This document shows, piece by piece, positions 1 to 7,647 of a stretch of DNA of 64,000 bases. The DNA is from Streptomyces sp. WMMB 322 (lineage in GTDB: Bacteria > Actinomycetota > Actinomycetes > Streptomycetales > Streptomycetaceae), in assembly GCF_900090145.1 (NCBI RefSeq), contig NZ_FMHI01000010.1:124001-188000 (forward strand). The letters are read 5' to 3'. The notes below the pieces were generated by a model. The model was not told the origin of the DNA, did no database searches, and saw only the letters and a list, made by a program, of their open reading frames with translations. Made by a program: the position numbers and the translations under genes. Numbering within the stretch: the stretch's first letter is position 1; every line of letters starts with the position of its first letter.

Positions 1-317
1 GAGATGCTGGCTTCCTCGCCGGCCCTGGCGGTGAAGCCGGCGTCCGCCCACGCCTCACGGGCCGCCACCAGCGCGAACTGCGCCGAGCGGTCCAGCTTGC
101 GGGCCTGGGGCCGCGGAATGACCTCCGTGGGCTCCACCGCGATCTCGGCGGCGATGCGGACGGGCAGTTCGGCCGCCCAGTCCTGGGTGAGAAGGGCGAC
201 GCCGGAACGTCCGGCGACCAGTCCCTCCCAGGTCGACGCGCTGTCGCCACCCAGCGGTGTGGTTGCTCCGATACCGGTGACGACCACGGAGTGTTGGGTC
301 GTATTCACTGGATTCAT
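1..317 (-). CDS. fabF: beta-ketoacyl-ACP synthase II, 5' part only
   Basis: This is the elongating condensing enzyme of type II fatty acid synthesis, in the cytoplasm. Only the first ~105 residues are present and the gene leaves the window at the left edge. It starts at an ATG (317-315). The thiolase-fold opening strand and turn VVVTGIGATTPLGGDSAS is visible, followed by the helix around SAQFALVAAREAWADAG. The catalytic Cys-His-His residues lie outside the window. It sits 101 nt after acpP, the last visible gene of fasR-fabD-fabH-acpP-fabF, an order known from Streptomyces coelicolor. A polyketide ketosynthase is less likely given this context. Confidence 0.93.
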   Translation of the reverse strand, partial: MNPVNTTQHSVVVTGIGATTPLGGDSASTWEGLVAGRSGVALLTQDWAAELPVRIAAEIAVEPTEVIPRPQARKLDRSAQFALVAAREAWADAGFTARAGEEASI

Positions 318-418
318 CTCTCCACTGGTAGAGGGTGAGCCGTGCGAACCACCTCGCCCGCGCCCCGGTTCGGGGCCCGGGGACGCGGCGGATGGCGACG
401 AATCGCGCGGGTGTCGTC

Positions 419-667
419 TCAGCTCTGGTGCTTGAGGATGTACTCGGTCGCGTCGCCCACGGTCTTGAGGTTCTTCACGTCGTCGTCCGGGATCTTGACG
501 CTGAAGCGCTCCTCGGCGGCGACGACGACCTCGACCATGGACAGCGAGTCGACGTCCAGGTCGTCGGTGAAGGACTTGTCCAGCTGGACGTCCTCGGTGG
601 GGATACCGGCGATCTCGTTCACGATCTCGGCGAGACCGGCGACGATCTCTTCCTGCGTGGCGGCCAT
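419..667 (-). CDS. acpP: acyl carrier protein of fatty acid synthesis
   Basis: This 82-residue acyl carrier protein carries growing acyl chains on a 4'-phosphopantetheine arm. The attachment site is Ser41 in the motif DVDSLSMVE, with the acidic helix II typical of the family just after it. I chose the ATG at 667 (MAATQEEIVAGLAEIV), which gives normal ACP length; the open frame upstream to 832 encodes nothing ACP-like and overlaps the end of fabH. An AGGAGCGC-like Shine-Dalgarno lies just upstream. It is separated from fabH by 94 nt and from fabF by 101 nt, and is likely co-transcribed with both. Confidence 0.96.
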   Translation of the reverse strand: MAATQEEIVAGLAEIVNEIAGIPTEDVQLDKSFTDDLDVDSLSMVEVVVAAEERFSVKIPDDDVKNLKTVGDATEYILKHQS

Positions 668-761
668 CTCGGCGCTCCTTAGGTATTTGCGTACTTGCGA
701 GTTGTCTTGCGAGGTCGCCACACATTGCCGCACGACGCTGTACGGACTGTGTGGATCTTGA

Positions 762-1766
762 CTAGGGGAGGGTAACCACCGTTGCCGCGTAGACGAGCCC
801 TGCCCCGAAGCCGATGACGAGTGCGGTGTCACCGCTCTTCGCCTCTCCGGTCGCCAGCAGCCGCTCCATCGCGAGCGGGATGGAGGCGGCCGAGGTGTTG
901 CCGGTGGTTTCCACGTCGCGGGCGACCGTGACGTGCTCCGGCAGCTTGAGGGTCTTCACCATCGAGTCGATGATCCGCATGTTGGCCTGGTGCGGGATGA
1001 AGACGTCCAGATCCGCCGGGGCCACCCCGGCGGCGTCGAGGGCCTGCTGGGCCACCTTCGCCATCTCGTAGACGGCCCAGCGGAAGACGGCCTGGCCCTC
1101 CTGGCGGATGGCGGGGAACTTCTCCACCTCGCCCGTGCGGTACGCGTCCCAGGGGACGGTCTGGCTGATGACGTCCGCCTTGTCGCCCTCCGAACCCCAG
1201 ATGCACGGGCCGATTCCCGGCTCGGTGGCGGGGCCCACGATGACGGCGCCCGCGCCGTCGCCGAAGAGGAACGCGGTGGAGCGGTCCGTCAGGTCGGTCA
1301 GGTCCGAGAGCCGCTCCGAGCCGACCACGAGCACGTATTCGGCGCTGCCGTCGGCGATCATGCCCTTGGCGAGGGCGAGCCCGTAACCGAAGCCCGCGCA
1401 GCCCGCGTTGATGTCGAAGGCGGCCGCCTTGCCGGCGCCCATGCGGTCGGCGATCTCGGTGGCGATCGACGGCGTCTGCTTGAAGTGCGACACCGTCGAG
1501 ATGATCACGGCACCCACCTGCTCCGGCGTGATGCCCGCATCGGCGACGGCCTTGCCCGCCGCTTCCAGCGTCATCTCGGCGACCGTCTCGTCCGGGCCGG
1601 CCCAGTGGCGGGCCGCGATGCCGGAGCGGGAGCGGATCCACTCGTCGGACGAGTCGATGTGCTTGAGGATCTCCTCGTTCGGCACGATCCGGGTGGGCCG
1701 GTAGCCGCCCACGCCGAGGATGCGCGAGTACGGGGAGCCCTTGGTGGGATTGATCTTCGCGGTCAT
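762..1766 (-). CDS. fabH: beta-ketoacyl-ACP synthase III
   Basis: FabH starts fatty acid synthesis by condensing an acyl-CoA primer with malonyl-ACP; in streptomycetes branched primers dominate. The 334-residue product has the full catalytic triad: Cys123 in DINAGCAGFGYG, His259 in FIPHQANMRI, and Asn290 in TTGNTSAASIP. Length is normal for the family. The ATG at 1766 follows an AGGAG-type Shine-Dalgarno, and the gene begins 20 nt after the fabD stop, consistent with one operon. Nothing unusual is seen. Confidence 0.97.
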   Translation of the reverse strand: MTAKINPTKGSPYSRILGVGGYRPTRIVPNEEILKHIDSSDEWIRSRSGIAARHWAGPDETVAEMTLEAAGKAVADAGITPEQVGAVIISTVSHFKQTPSIATEIADRMGAGKAAAFDINAGCAGFGYGLALAKGMIADGSAEYVLVVGSERLSDLTDLTDRSTAFLFGDGAGAVIVGPATEPGIGPCIWGSEGDKADVISQTVPWDAYRTGEVEKFPAIRQEGQAVFRWAVYEMAKVAQQALDAAGVAPADLDVFIPHQANMRIIDSMVKTLKLPEHVTVARDVETTGNTSAASIPLAMERLLATGEAKSGDTALVIGFGAGLVYAATVVTLP

Positions 1767-1786
1767 GGTCTGGAGCTCCTTGCGGC

Positions 1787-2719
1787 TCAGGCGGTCTGCG
1801 CGTGCTCGGCGATCAGTTCGCGCGCCGCGTCGAGATCATCAGGTGTTTTCAGCGCCAGGGTCCGTACGCCGGGGAGACCGCGCTTGGCCAGACCGGTGAG
1901 GGTGCCGCCCGGGCAGACCTCGATGAGTGCGGTGACGCCCATCTTCCGGAAGGTCTCCATGCACAGGTCCCAGCGCACCGATGCGGAGATCTGGCCGACC
2001 AGGCGCTGCACGACCTGCCGGCCGTCCTCGACGACGGCTCCGTCCAGGTTCGAGACGTAGGGGAGCACGGGGTCGGCGACCTCTGCCCCCTCGACCGCGC
2101 CGGCCAGCACGTCGACGGCCGGTGCCATGTGGTGGGTGTGGAAGGCGCCCGCCACCTTCAGCGGGATGACCCGCGCCTTCTCGGGCTTGTCGTCGGTGAG
2201 GGCCGCGAGTTGCTCCGCGGTGCCCGCGGCGACGATCTGACCGCCGCCGTTGATGTTCGCCGCGGTGAGCCCGAGCTTGTCCAAGTGGGCGACGACCGCC
2301 TCGGGTTCGCCGCCGAGCACCGCGGACATGCCGGTGTCCGTGACGGCGGCGGCCTCGGCCATGGCCCGGCCGCGTGCGGTCACGAGCGTCATGGCGTCGG
2401 CGGGCGAGAGCACACCGGCCAGGGCGGCGGCTGCCAGTTCACCGACGCTGTGGCCGGCCACGGCACCGGCGGCCCCGGCCACGTCACGGCCCTCCAGGAG
2501 GGCGTCCGCCGAGACGAGGCTCGCGGCGACCAGGAGGGGCTGTGCCACGGCGGTGTCGCGGATCTCCTCCTCACCGGCCTGCGAGCCGTAGTGGGCGAGG
2601 TCCATGCCGACGGCGGCCGACCACTCCGCGAGCCTGTCGGCGACGCCGGGGAGTTCGAGCCAGGGAGTCAAGAGGCCAGGCTTCTGGGCGCCTTGGCCGG
2701 GAGCGACGAGTACGAGCAC
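1787..2719 (-). CDS. fabD: malonyl-CoA:ACP transacylase
   Basis: This enzyme moves the malonyl group from CoA to ACP, supplying extender units to FabH and FabF. The 310-residue product has the nucleophile elbow GHSVGE (Ser91), the early GQGAQ oxyanion-side motif, and the catalytic-His region GAFHTHHM near 192-199. The reading frame stays open far upstream, but the protein clearly starts at GTG 2719 (VLVLVAPGQGAQ), where a GGGGAGA Shine-Dalgarno sits at proper distance. The 101-nt gap to fasR upstream contains an inverted repeat that may be a control site. It is the first biosynthetic gene of the fab run. Confidence 0.96.
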   Translation of the reverse strand: MLVLVAPGQGAQKPGLLTPWLELPGVADRLAEWSAAVGMDLAHYGSQAGEEEIRDTAVAQPLLVAASLVSADALLEGRDVAGAAGAVAGHSVGELAAAALAGVLSPADAMTLVTARGRAMAEAAAVTDTGMSAVLGGEPEAVVAHLDKLGLTAANINGGGQIVAAGTAEQLAALTDDKPEKARVIPLKVAGAFHTHHMAPAVDVLAGAVEGAEVADPVLPYVSNLDGAVVEDGRQVVQRLVGQISASVRWDLCMETFRKMGVTALIEVCPGGTLTGLAKRGLPGVRTLALKTPDDLDAARELIAEHAQTA

Positions 2720-2786
2720 TCTTTCACTCTCCCCTGTGAGGCGCCTTGCGCGCCGGTACGGAGCGGTACGAAGAACCGGAGGGCAA

Positions 2787-2805
2787 TTTGTCGAGGCCCG
2801 ACAAA
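2787..2805. promoter_or_regulatory. inverted repeat between fasR and fabD
   Basis: A perfect dyad TTTGTCG-AGGCC-CGACAAA (7-bp arms, 5-nt centre) lies in the fasR-fabD gap, about 70 nt before the fabD start. Nearby, at about 2755-2771, is a direct repeat of CGGTACG. FasR is known in S. coelicolor to activate the downstream fab genes, so this could be its operator or part of the fabD promoter. A weak fasR terminator is the alternative. The assignment to FasR is inference. Confidence 0.45.
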
Positions 2806-2820
2806 GACGCCCGGTCCCGG

Positions 2821-4059
2821 TCAGGCACCGTTCCCGAAGTCGCTGAGACGCCCCAGGATCAGGGCGATACGCAGCGTGAAGGCCGAGCGGACGTCGGAGG
2901 GCGACCACCCGGTGACGTCCGTCACACGTCGCAGCCGGTAGCGCACGGTGTTGGGGTGTACGAACAACATCCGCGCCGCGCCCTCGAGGCTGCTCGCCTG
3001 TTCCAGATAGACGCTCAGCGTCTCCAGGAGCGCGGAGCCCGCCTCCTCCAGCGGTCTGTAGATCTCCTCCACCAAGAGGTCCCGCGCGGTGGGGTCGCCG
3101 GCCATCGCGCGCTCCGGCAGCAGGTCGTCCGCGAGTACCGGACGCGGCGCGTCCTGCCAGGCGGCGCAGGCGCGCAGCCCGGCCGCGGCCGCCTGTGCCG
3201 AGCGGGTCGCCGAGAGGAGGTCTCCGACGATCGGACCGGCCACGACAGGACCCGGCGCGAACGGCCCGATCAGGGACTTCGCGGCGCGCAGCGGATCGTC
3301 GCTGCCGCCGGCGACGACGACGAGACGGCTGCCGAGAACGCCCGTGAGCACCTGGAGTTTCGCGTGCCGCGCGGCCCTCCTTATGGCCTCGACCGTCAGT
3401 TCGCTGTCTCCGTCCGGTGCCGTGCCCAGCACCACGGCGACGTGCTCCGGCGCGTTCCAGCCGAGCGCGGCCGCACGGGAGACGGCGCCCTCGTCGGCCT
3501 CGCCGGAGAGGACGGCGTTGACGACGAGCGACTCCAGCCGCGCGTCCCATGCTCCGCGTGCCTCGGCTGCCTGTGCGTAGACCTGGGCGGTGGCGAAGGC
3601 GATCTCGCGCGCGTACACCAGGAGGGCCTCGCGCAGCACCGACTCGTCACCCGGAGCGGCGACCTCGTCGATCGCAGCCTCGACGACCTCGATCGTGGTG
3701 CGCACGAGTTCGACGGTCTGGCGCAGCGTGATGGCCCGCGTCAGTTCGCGCGGCGCCGTGCCGAAGACGTCCGTGCTGATGGCCTGGGACGTCTCGGGGT
3801 GGCGGAACCACTCGGTGAAGGCCGCGATGCCCGCCTGCGCGACGAGTCCGATCCAGGAGCGGTTCTCCGGCGGCATCGCCCGGTACCACGGCAACTGCTC
3901 GTCCATGCGCGTAATGGCGGCCGCGGCGAGCTTCCCGGACGACTGCTCCAGGCGCCGCAGAGTCGCGCCGTGCGGGTGCTCGGCGTGCTCCGGGCGCTCG
4001 TCGGACGGGGGGTTCGCGGGAGGATCTGTGGATTCGGGCACGTGCCAAGACTGCCTCAT
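2821..4059 (-). CDS. fasR: fatty-acid operon transcription activator, PucR/CdaR-type
   Basis: This 412-residue regulator controls fatty acid synthesis genes. Its C-terminal helix-turn-helix has the PucR family pattern (SLEGAARMLFVHPNTVRYRLRRV, roughly residues 355-378), after a long GGDEF-like middle domain. The order fasR-fabD-fabH-acpP-fabF matches the S. coelicolor locus where FasR activates the fab genes. I used ATG 4059 (MRQSWHVPESTD); GTG 4041 is a possible alternative six codons in. It diverges from a pirin gene, with only 63 nt between their starts. Confidence 0.9.
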   Translation of the reverse strand: MRQSWHVPESTDPPANPPSDERPEHAEHPHGATLRRLEQSSGKLAAAAITRMDEQLPWYRAMPPENRSWIGLVAQAGIAAFTEWFRHPETSQAISTDVFGTAPRELTRAITLRQTVELVRTTIEVVEAAIDEVAAPGDESVLREALLVYAREIAFATAQVYAQAAEARGAWDARLESLVVNAVLSGEADEGAVSRAAALGWNAPEHVAVVLGTAPDGDSELTVEAIRRAARHAKLQVLTGVLGSRLVVVAGGSDDPLRAAKSLIGPFAPGPVVAGPIVGDLLSATRSAQAAAAGLRACAAWQDAPRPVLADDLLPERAMAGDPTARDLLVEEIYRPLEEAGSALLETLSVYLEQASSLEGAARMLFVHPNTVRYRLRRVTDVTGWSPSDVRSAFTLRIALILGRLSDFGNGA

Positions 4060-4122
4060 CGGCCCGCGGGCCGACGGCCGGGGGCTCTGCTGCGGTGCCG
4101 CGGAGCGGATTACGGTGGGCGC

Positions 4123-4869
4123 ATGCTTCAGGTGTGGCGGGGGTCCGACCGGTATCGGGGCGGTGACGAGGCGGCGGGGATCGACACCCGGCACGCCTTC
4201 TCGTTCTCGGGTTTCTACGACCCGGACAACGTCGGGTTCGGGCAGCTGGTGGCCTGCAACGAGGAGCGGCTGGCACCGGGTGCGGGGTTCCCCGAACATC
4301 CGCACAGGGACGTCGAGATCGTGACGTGGGTCGTCGAGGGGGAGCTGGAGCACATCGATTCGACGGGCCGTACCTCGCGCGTCCGTGCCGGCGACGTGCA
4401 GCGGATGGGCGCGGGGAGCGGCGTGCGCCACATCGAACGCAACGCGGGCCCGGGACCGCTGTGTTTCGTGCAGATGTGGCTGGTCCCCGGCTCCTCGGGC
4501 AGCGGCACGGACGGGCGGGGCGGCAGCGGAGAGCCCGAGTACGAAGTGGTGCACGGCATCGCCGACGGGACGCCCTTCGCGGTGCCGCGGACCGAGGCCG
4601 TGATGCATGTGCGGCGCCTGGCTGAGGGCGAGCGTACGGCGGTGCCGGACGCGGCGTGGGTGTACGTGCACGTGGTGCGGGGCGTGGCCGAGATCGGCTC
4701 GGGAGCGGCAGCCGGGGACGGGGCGTCCCCGGCCGGTGCCGGACGGCAGAGGCTGGCCGCCGGCGACGCCGCGCGTATCACCGACGCCCGTGACCTGGAC
4801 GCACACGGCGCCGGGGGGCCTGTGGAGATGCTGATGTGGGAGATGCACGCGGAGCCCGGCTACGGCTGA
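4123..4869 (+). CDS. pirin-family protein (bicupin)
   Basis: Pirins are metal-binding two-domain cupins; some bacterial members act as quercetin 2,3-dioxygenases or modulate central metabolism. The 248-residue product has the family's N-terminal FSGFYDPDNVGFG region and metal-binding histidines in FPEHPHRDVEIVTWVVEGELEHID, with a further His in VRHIERN. A Gly/Ala-rich insert near 195-210 is the only oddity. The ATG at 4123 lies exactly seven bases after a TACGGT hexamer (4111-4116), so the message may be leaderless; the -35 is weak. The biological substrate cannot be read from sequence. Confidence 0.88.
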   Translation: MLQVWRGSDRYRGGDEAAGIDTRHAFSFSGFYDPDNVGFGQLVACNEERLAPGAGFPEHPHRDVEIVTWVVEGELEHIDSTGRTSRVRAGDVQRMGAGSGVRHIERNAGPGPLCFVQMWLVPGSSGSGTDGRGGSGEPEYEVVHGIADGTPFAVPRTEAVMHVRRLAEGERTAVPDAAWVYVHVVRGVAEIGSGAAAGDGASPAGAGRQRLAAGDAARITDARDLDAHGAGGPVEMLMWEMHAEPGYG

Positions 4870-4872
4870 ACG

Positions 4873-5034
4873 CCGCGCGGGAGGCGCCGTCCGGCGCGCC
4901 GTCCGGCCCCGCACGGCCCCGCCCGGCCCCGTCCGGCCCGGGGCGCCTGCCGTACGTGCCGCCCGGCCCCTGCCGTGCGGGCCGTCCGGCACCTGCCGTA
5001 CGTGCCGCCCGCCCGGTGCCGGACACCCGGGGGG
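4873..5034. repeat. GC-rich low-complexity spacer with exact 20-bp repeat
   Basis: The gap between the convergent pirin and serine hydrolase genes is almost pure C/G. It contains many copies of GTCCGGCCCC-like units plus one exact 20-base direct repeat (4946-4965 and 4992-5011, 46 bp apart). Several overlapping hairpins can form, so it probably acts as a bidirectional terminator. No coding potential is convincing in any frame. Confidence 0.6.
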
Positions 5035-5898
5035 TCAGCCCCGGGCGGCACCGGAGCGCAGCTCGGCGAGGACCGCGTCCGTGAACGGCGGCCACGCGTC
5101 GACGGCCCACTGGCCGAAGTCGCGGTCGGTGAGCGCGACGCAGGCGGCCCCCGCCTCCGGGTCGACCCACAGGAAGGTGCCCGACTGCCCGAAGTGCCCG
5201 TACGTGCGCGGGGAGGACGAACTGCCCGTCCAGTGAGGGGACTTGGAGTCCCTGATCTCGAAGCCGAGCCCCCAGTCGTTGGGCGACTGCTGTCCGTAGC
5301 CCGGGAGAACGCCCTTGAGGTCCGGGAAGGCCACCGACGTCGCTTCGTCGAGGGTCCGGCGGCTGAGCAGCCGCGGCGCGAGAAGTTCGGCGGCGAAGCG
5401 GGCGAGGTCGTCGGCGGTGGAGACGCCGTCCTTGGCGGGGGAGCCGGGAAGTTCCGTCGCCGTCATGGCCAGCGGCTCCAGGACCGCCTCGTGCAGATAC
5501 TGCGGGAACGGGATCTCGGTGACCTTCGCGAGGTGATCGCCGAGCGCCTCGAAACCCGCGTTGGAGTAGATGCGGCGAGTGCCCGGAGCGGCCATCGGCT
5601 TGTCCTCGTCGAACGCCAGCCCCGAGGTGTGCGCGAGAAGGTGCCGGACCGTGGAGCCTTCCGGCCCGGCGGGATCGTCCAGCTCCAGGGCCCCCTCCTC
5701 GACGGCTATGAGGACCGCGTACGCGGCGAGGGGCTTCGTGACGGACGCGAGCGCGAAACGGTGACCTGTGCTGCCGTGAGCGGCGGCAGTGGTGGGCGTC
5801 CCGGCGCCGGAGGCGGCGTCCGTGCCGTGCGGCCACGAGACGACGGCGGCGGCAGCGGTCGGCACGGGCCAATTGTCGATCATCCGCAGGCTGTTCAT
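5035..5898 (-). CDS. beta-lactamase-related serine hydrolase
   Basis: This 287-residue protein belongs to the class C beta-lactamase / penicillin-binding-like serine hydrolases. The nucleophile motif SxxK is ASVTKPLAAY, the YxN motif is IYSNAGFEALG, and HFGQSGTF near the C-terminus takes the place of the KTG/HxG motif. No signal peptide is seen, so it is probably a cytoplasmic esterase or amidase rather than a resistance enzyme. Start ATG 5898 was chosen, though no strong Shine-Dalgarno is visible; ATG 5883 is possible. It diverges from the MerR/reductase pair. Confidence 0.87.
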   Translation of the reverse strand: MNSLRMIDNWPVPTAAAAVVSWPHGTDAASGAGTPTTAAAHGSTGHRFALASVTKPLAAYAVLIAVEEGALELDDPAGPEGSTVRHLLAHTSGLAFDEDKPMAAPGTRRIYSNAGFEALGDHLAKVTEIPFPQYLHEAVLEPLAMTATELPGSPAKDGVSTADDLARFAAELLAPRLLSRRTLDEATSVAFPDLKGVLPGYGQQSPNDWGLGFEIRDSKSPHWTGSSSSPRTYGHFGQSGTFLWVDPEAGAACVALTDRDFGQWAVDAWPPFTDAVLAELRSGAARG

Positions 5899-5940
5899 GG
5901 GGCCGAGCGTACGTGACGCGGTCCGGCCGGGATTTTGCGC

Positions 5941-5971
5941 TTGCCTGGAGCGCACTCGAAGTCCGTAGCGT
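5941..5971 (+). promoter_or_regulatory. MerR-type promoter with 19-bp spacer, leaderless
   Basis: A -35 TTGCCT (5941-5946) and -10 TAGCGT (5966-5971) are separated by 19 bp, the over-long spacer typical of promoters twisted open by MerR activators. An imperfect dyad (CCTGGAGCG/CACTCGAAG, 5945-5962) fills the spacer, as expected for the operator. The predicted start point, seven bases after the -10, falls on the A of the MerR ATG (5978), which implies a leaderless, autoregulated transcript covering the reductase too. Confidence 0.6.
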
Positions 5972-5977
5972 TCACTC

Positions 5978-6448
5978 ATGACCGTGACGGAGACGGAGAC
6001 AGCGGACGAAGCAGTAGAACCGGAAGCGTGCGCCGGCCGTGGGAGGCTGCCCCACCCCAGGCCCGACGGCCAGGACCGGTACACGATCAGCGAGGTCGCC
6101 GCGATCTGCGGGCTGAGCGCGCACACGCTGCGCTGGTACGAGCGGATCGGGCTGATGCCGCACGTGGACAGGTCGCACACGGGGCAGCGGCGCTTCACCA
6201 ACAAGGACCTCGGCTGGCTCGACCTGGTCGCCAAGCTGCGGCTGACAGGCATGCCGGTCGCGGACATGGTGCGCTACGCCGAGCTCGTCCGGGCCGGTGA
6301 GCACACCTTCCCCGAGCGGTACGACCTGCTGGTGGCCACGCGTGAGGACGTACTGCGACGCGTCGCCGAGCTTCAGGAGACCCTCGCGGTCCTCGACTAC
6401 AAGATCGGCATCTACTCCGACGCCCGGCGGGCGCCGGAATCCGCCTGA
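5978..6448 (+). CDS. MerR-family transcriptional regulator
   Basis: This 156-residue regulator has the winged helix DNA-binding domain at about 36-105: YTISEVAAICGLSAHTLRWYERIGL followed by RRFTNKDLGWLDLVAKLRLTGMPV. A short coiled region (FPERYDLLVATREDVLRRVAELQETLAVL) serves for dimerisation. There are no Cys clusters, so it is not a metal sensor; the ligand is unknown. The N-terminus is acidic and low complexity. It lies 11 nt before an aldo/keto reductase gene and probably controls it along with itself through the 19-bp-spacer promoter upstream. Confidence 0.93.
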   Translation: MTVTETETADEAVEPEACAGRGRLPHPRPDGQDRYTISEVAAICGLSAHTLRWYERIGLMPHVDRSHTGQRRFTNKDLGWLDLVAKLRLTGMPVADMVRYAELVRAGEHTFPERYDLLVATREDVLRRVAELQETLAVLDYKIGIYSDARRAPESA

Positions 6449-6459
6449 GAGGGGCAGCA

Positions 6460-7500
6460 TTGACTTCGAATCCGGGCAACAGCGAGAAGATCGCGACGAC
6501 ACGGCTCGGCGCGAACGGTCCCGAAGTGGGCGTGCAGGGCCTCGGCTGCATGGGCATGAGCTGGGCCTACGGACCCACCGACGACCCGGACGAGGCGAGG
6601 GCCACGCTGGAGCGGGCGCTCGAACTGGGTGTCACCCTCTACGACACGGCCAACGTCTACGGCCGGGAGGAAGGCGAGAACGAGCAGTTCATCGCGCCCT
6701 TCGTCCGGTCCCACCGGGACGAGGTCGTCCTCGCGACGAAATACTCGCTGTCGTGGGACGCCGACGAGCCCGCCAAGCGGATCATCCGCAACGACCCTCC
6801 GTACATCAGGCGCTGCGCCGAGGACAGCCTGCGGCGGCTCGGCGTCGAGACGATCGACCTGTACTACATGCACCGGCGGGATGTGAGTGTGCCGCTGGAG
6901 GAGTCCGTCGGCGCCATGGCCGAGCTCGTGCAGGAGGGCAAGGTCAGGTACCTGGGGCTGAGCGAGGTGACGGCGGCGGAGCTGCGCACGGCACATGAGG
7001 TGCACCCCGTCGCGGCGGTGCAGTCCGAGTGGTCGCTCTTCAGCCGTGACGTCGAGGACGGCGTGGTGGAGGCGGCCCGTGAACTGGACGTCGCCTTCGT
7101 GCCGTACTCGCCGCTCGGGCGGGGCTTCCTCACGGGGTCCTTCGTGAATGCCGAGACGGAACTGACAAGCGACGACTTCCGCAAGACGCAGCCCCGCTTC
7201 ACCGGCGGCAACGCGAGCGCGAACGCGGAGCTGCTCGAACCCGTGCGGAAGATCGCCGGGTCGCGCGGTGCAACCCCGGGGCAGATCGCGCTGGCCTGGG
7301 TGCAGCAGCAGGCCGCTCTGCGCGGGATGACGGTCGTCCCCATCCCCGGCACCCGCAGGCGGAGCAGGGTCGAAGAGAACGCCGCGGCCACCCGCATCGA
7401 GCTCTCGGAGGACGAACTGGCGTTGCTGGAGCCCATCGCGGGCCGGGTCGCCGGGGACCGCTACCCGGACATGTCGTTCACCTCCGCCGGGCGGGAATGA
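6460..7500 (+). CDS. aldo/keto reductase
   Basis: This NADPH-dependent oxidoreductase of the AKR fold (346 residues) resembles the AKR13/YajO-type group. Visible motifs are the N-terminal strand GLGCMGMSWAYGP, the catalytic region with Asp and Tyr (LYDTANVYG), Lys in VVLATKYSL, and the His of DLYYMHRRD. The C-terminal NADPH site is PIPGTRRRSRVEENAAA. The start is a TTG at 6460 after the Shine-Dalgarno GAGGGG. It is the second gene of the MerR operon. The substrate is unknown; detoxification of carbonyls is plausible from the regulator context. Confidence 0.93.
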   Translation: MTSNPGNSEKIATTRLGANGPEVGVQGLGCMGMSWAYGPTDDPDEARATLERALELGVTLYDTANVYGREEGENEQFIAPFVRSHRDEVVLATKYSLSWDADEPAKRIIRNDPPYIRRCAEDSLRRLGVETIDLYYMHRRDVSVPLEESVGAMAELVQEGKVRYLGLSEVTAAELRTAHEVHPVAAVQSEWSLFSRDVEDGVVEAARELDVAFVPYSPLGRGFLTGSFVNAETELTSDDFRKTQPRFTGGNASANAELLEPVRKIAGSRGATPGQIALAWVQQQAALRGMTVVPIPGTRRRSRVEENAAATRIELSEDELALLEPIAGRVAGDRYPDMSFTSAGRE

Positions 7501-7534
7501 GGGACGACGGCGCGAACGACCGGCGACGGTGCGG

Positions 7535-7612
7535 AGGCGGCCCGGCGCCCGGGAGGACCCGGCCCCAGGGAGGGCCCGGCGCCCGATGGGCCCTGGCGCC
7601 CGGGAGCCCCAC
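7535..7612. repeat. GC-rich direct repeats in convergent gap
   Basis: Between the convergent reductase and DUF1023 genes, the unit GGCGCCCGG (with variants GGCGCCCGA) recurs three times, interleaved with GGGCCC boxes. Stable hairpins can form on either strand. It probably works as a two-way terminator; no gene is visible. Confidence 0.5.
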
Positions 7613-7647
7613 GCGCCCCCGCACCGTCGCCGTGGTCCCGTCGCGCA

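Noticed and set aside
3089..3580. Plus-strand frame opposite fasR
   Set aside because: Antisense shadow of a conserved regulator; low-complexity Arg/Ser translation.
4873..5034. CRISPR-like array
   Set aside because: Repeats are irregular in length and spacing and almost purely C/G; no Cas genes nearby.
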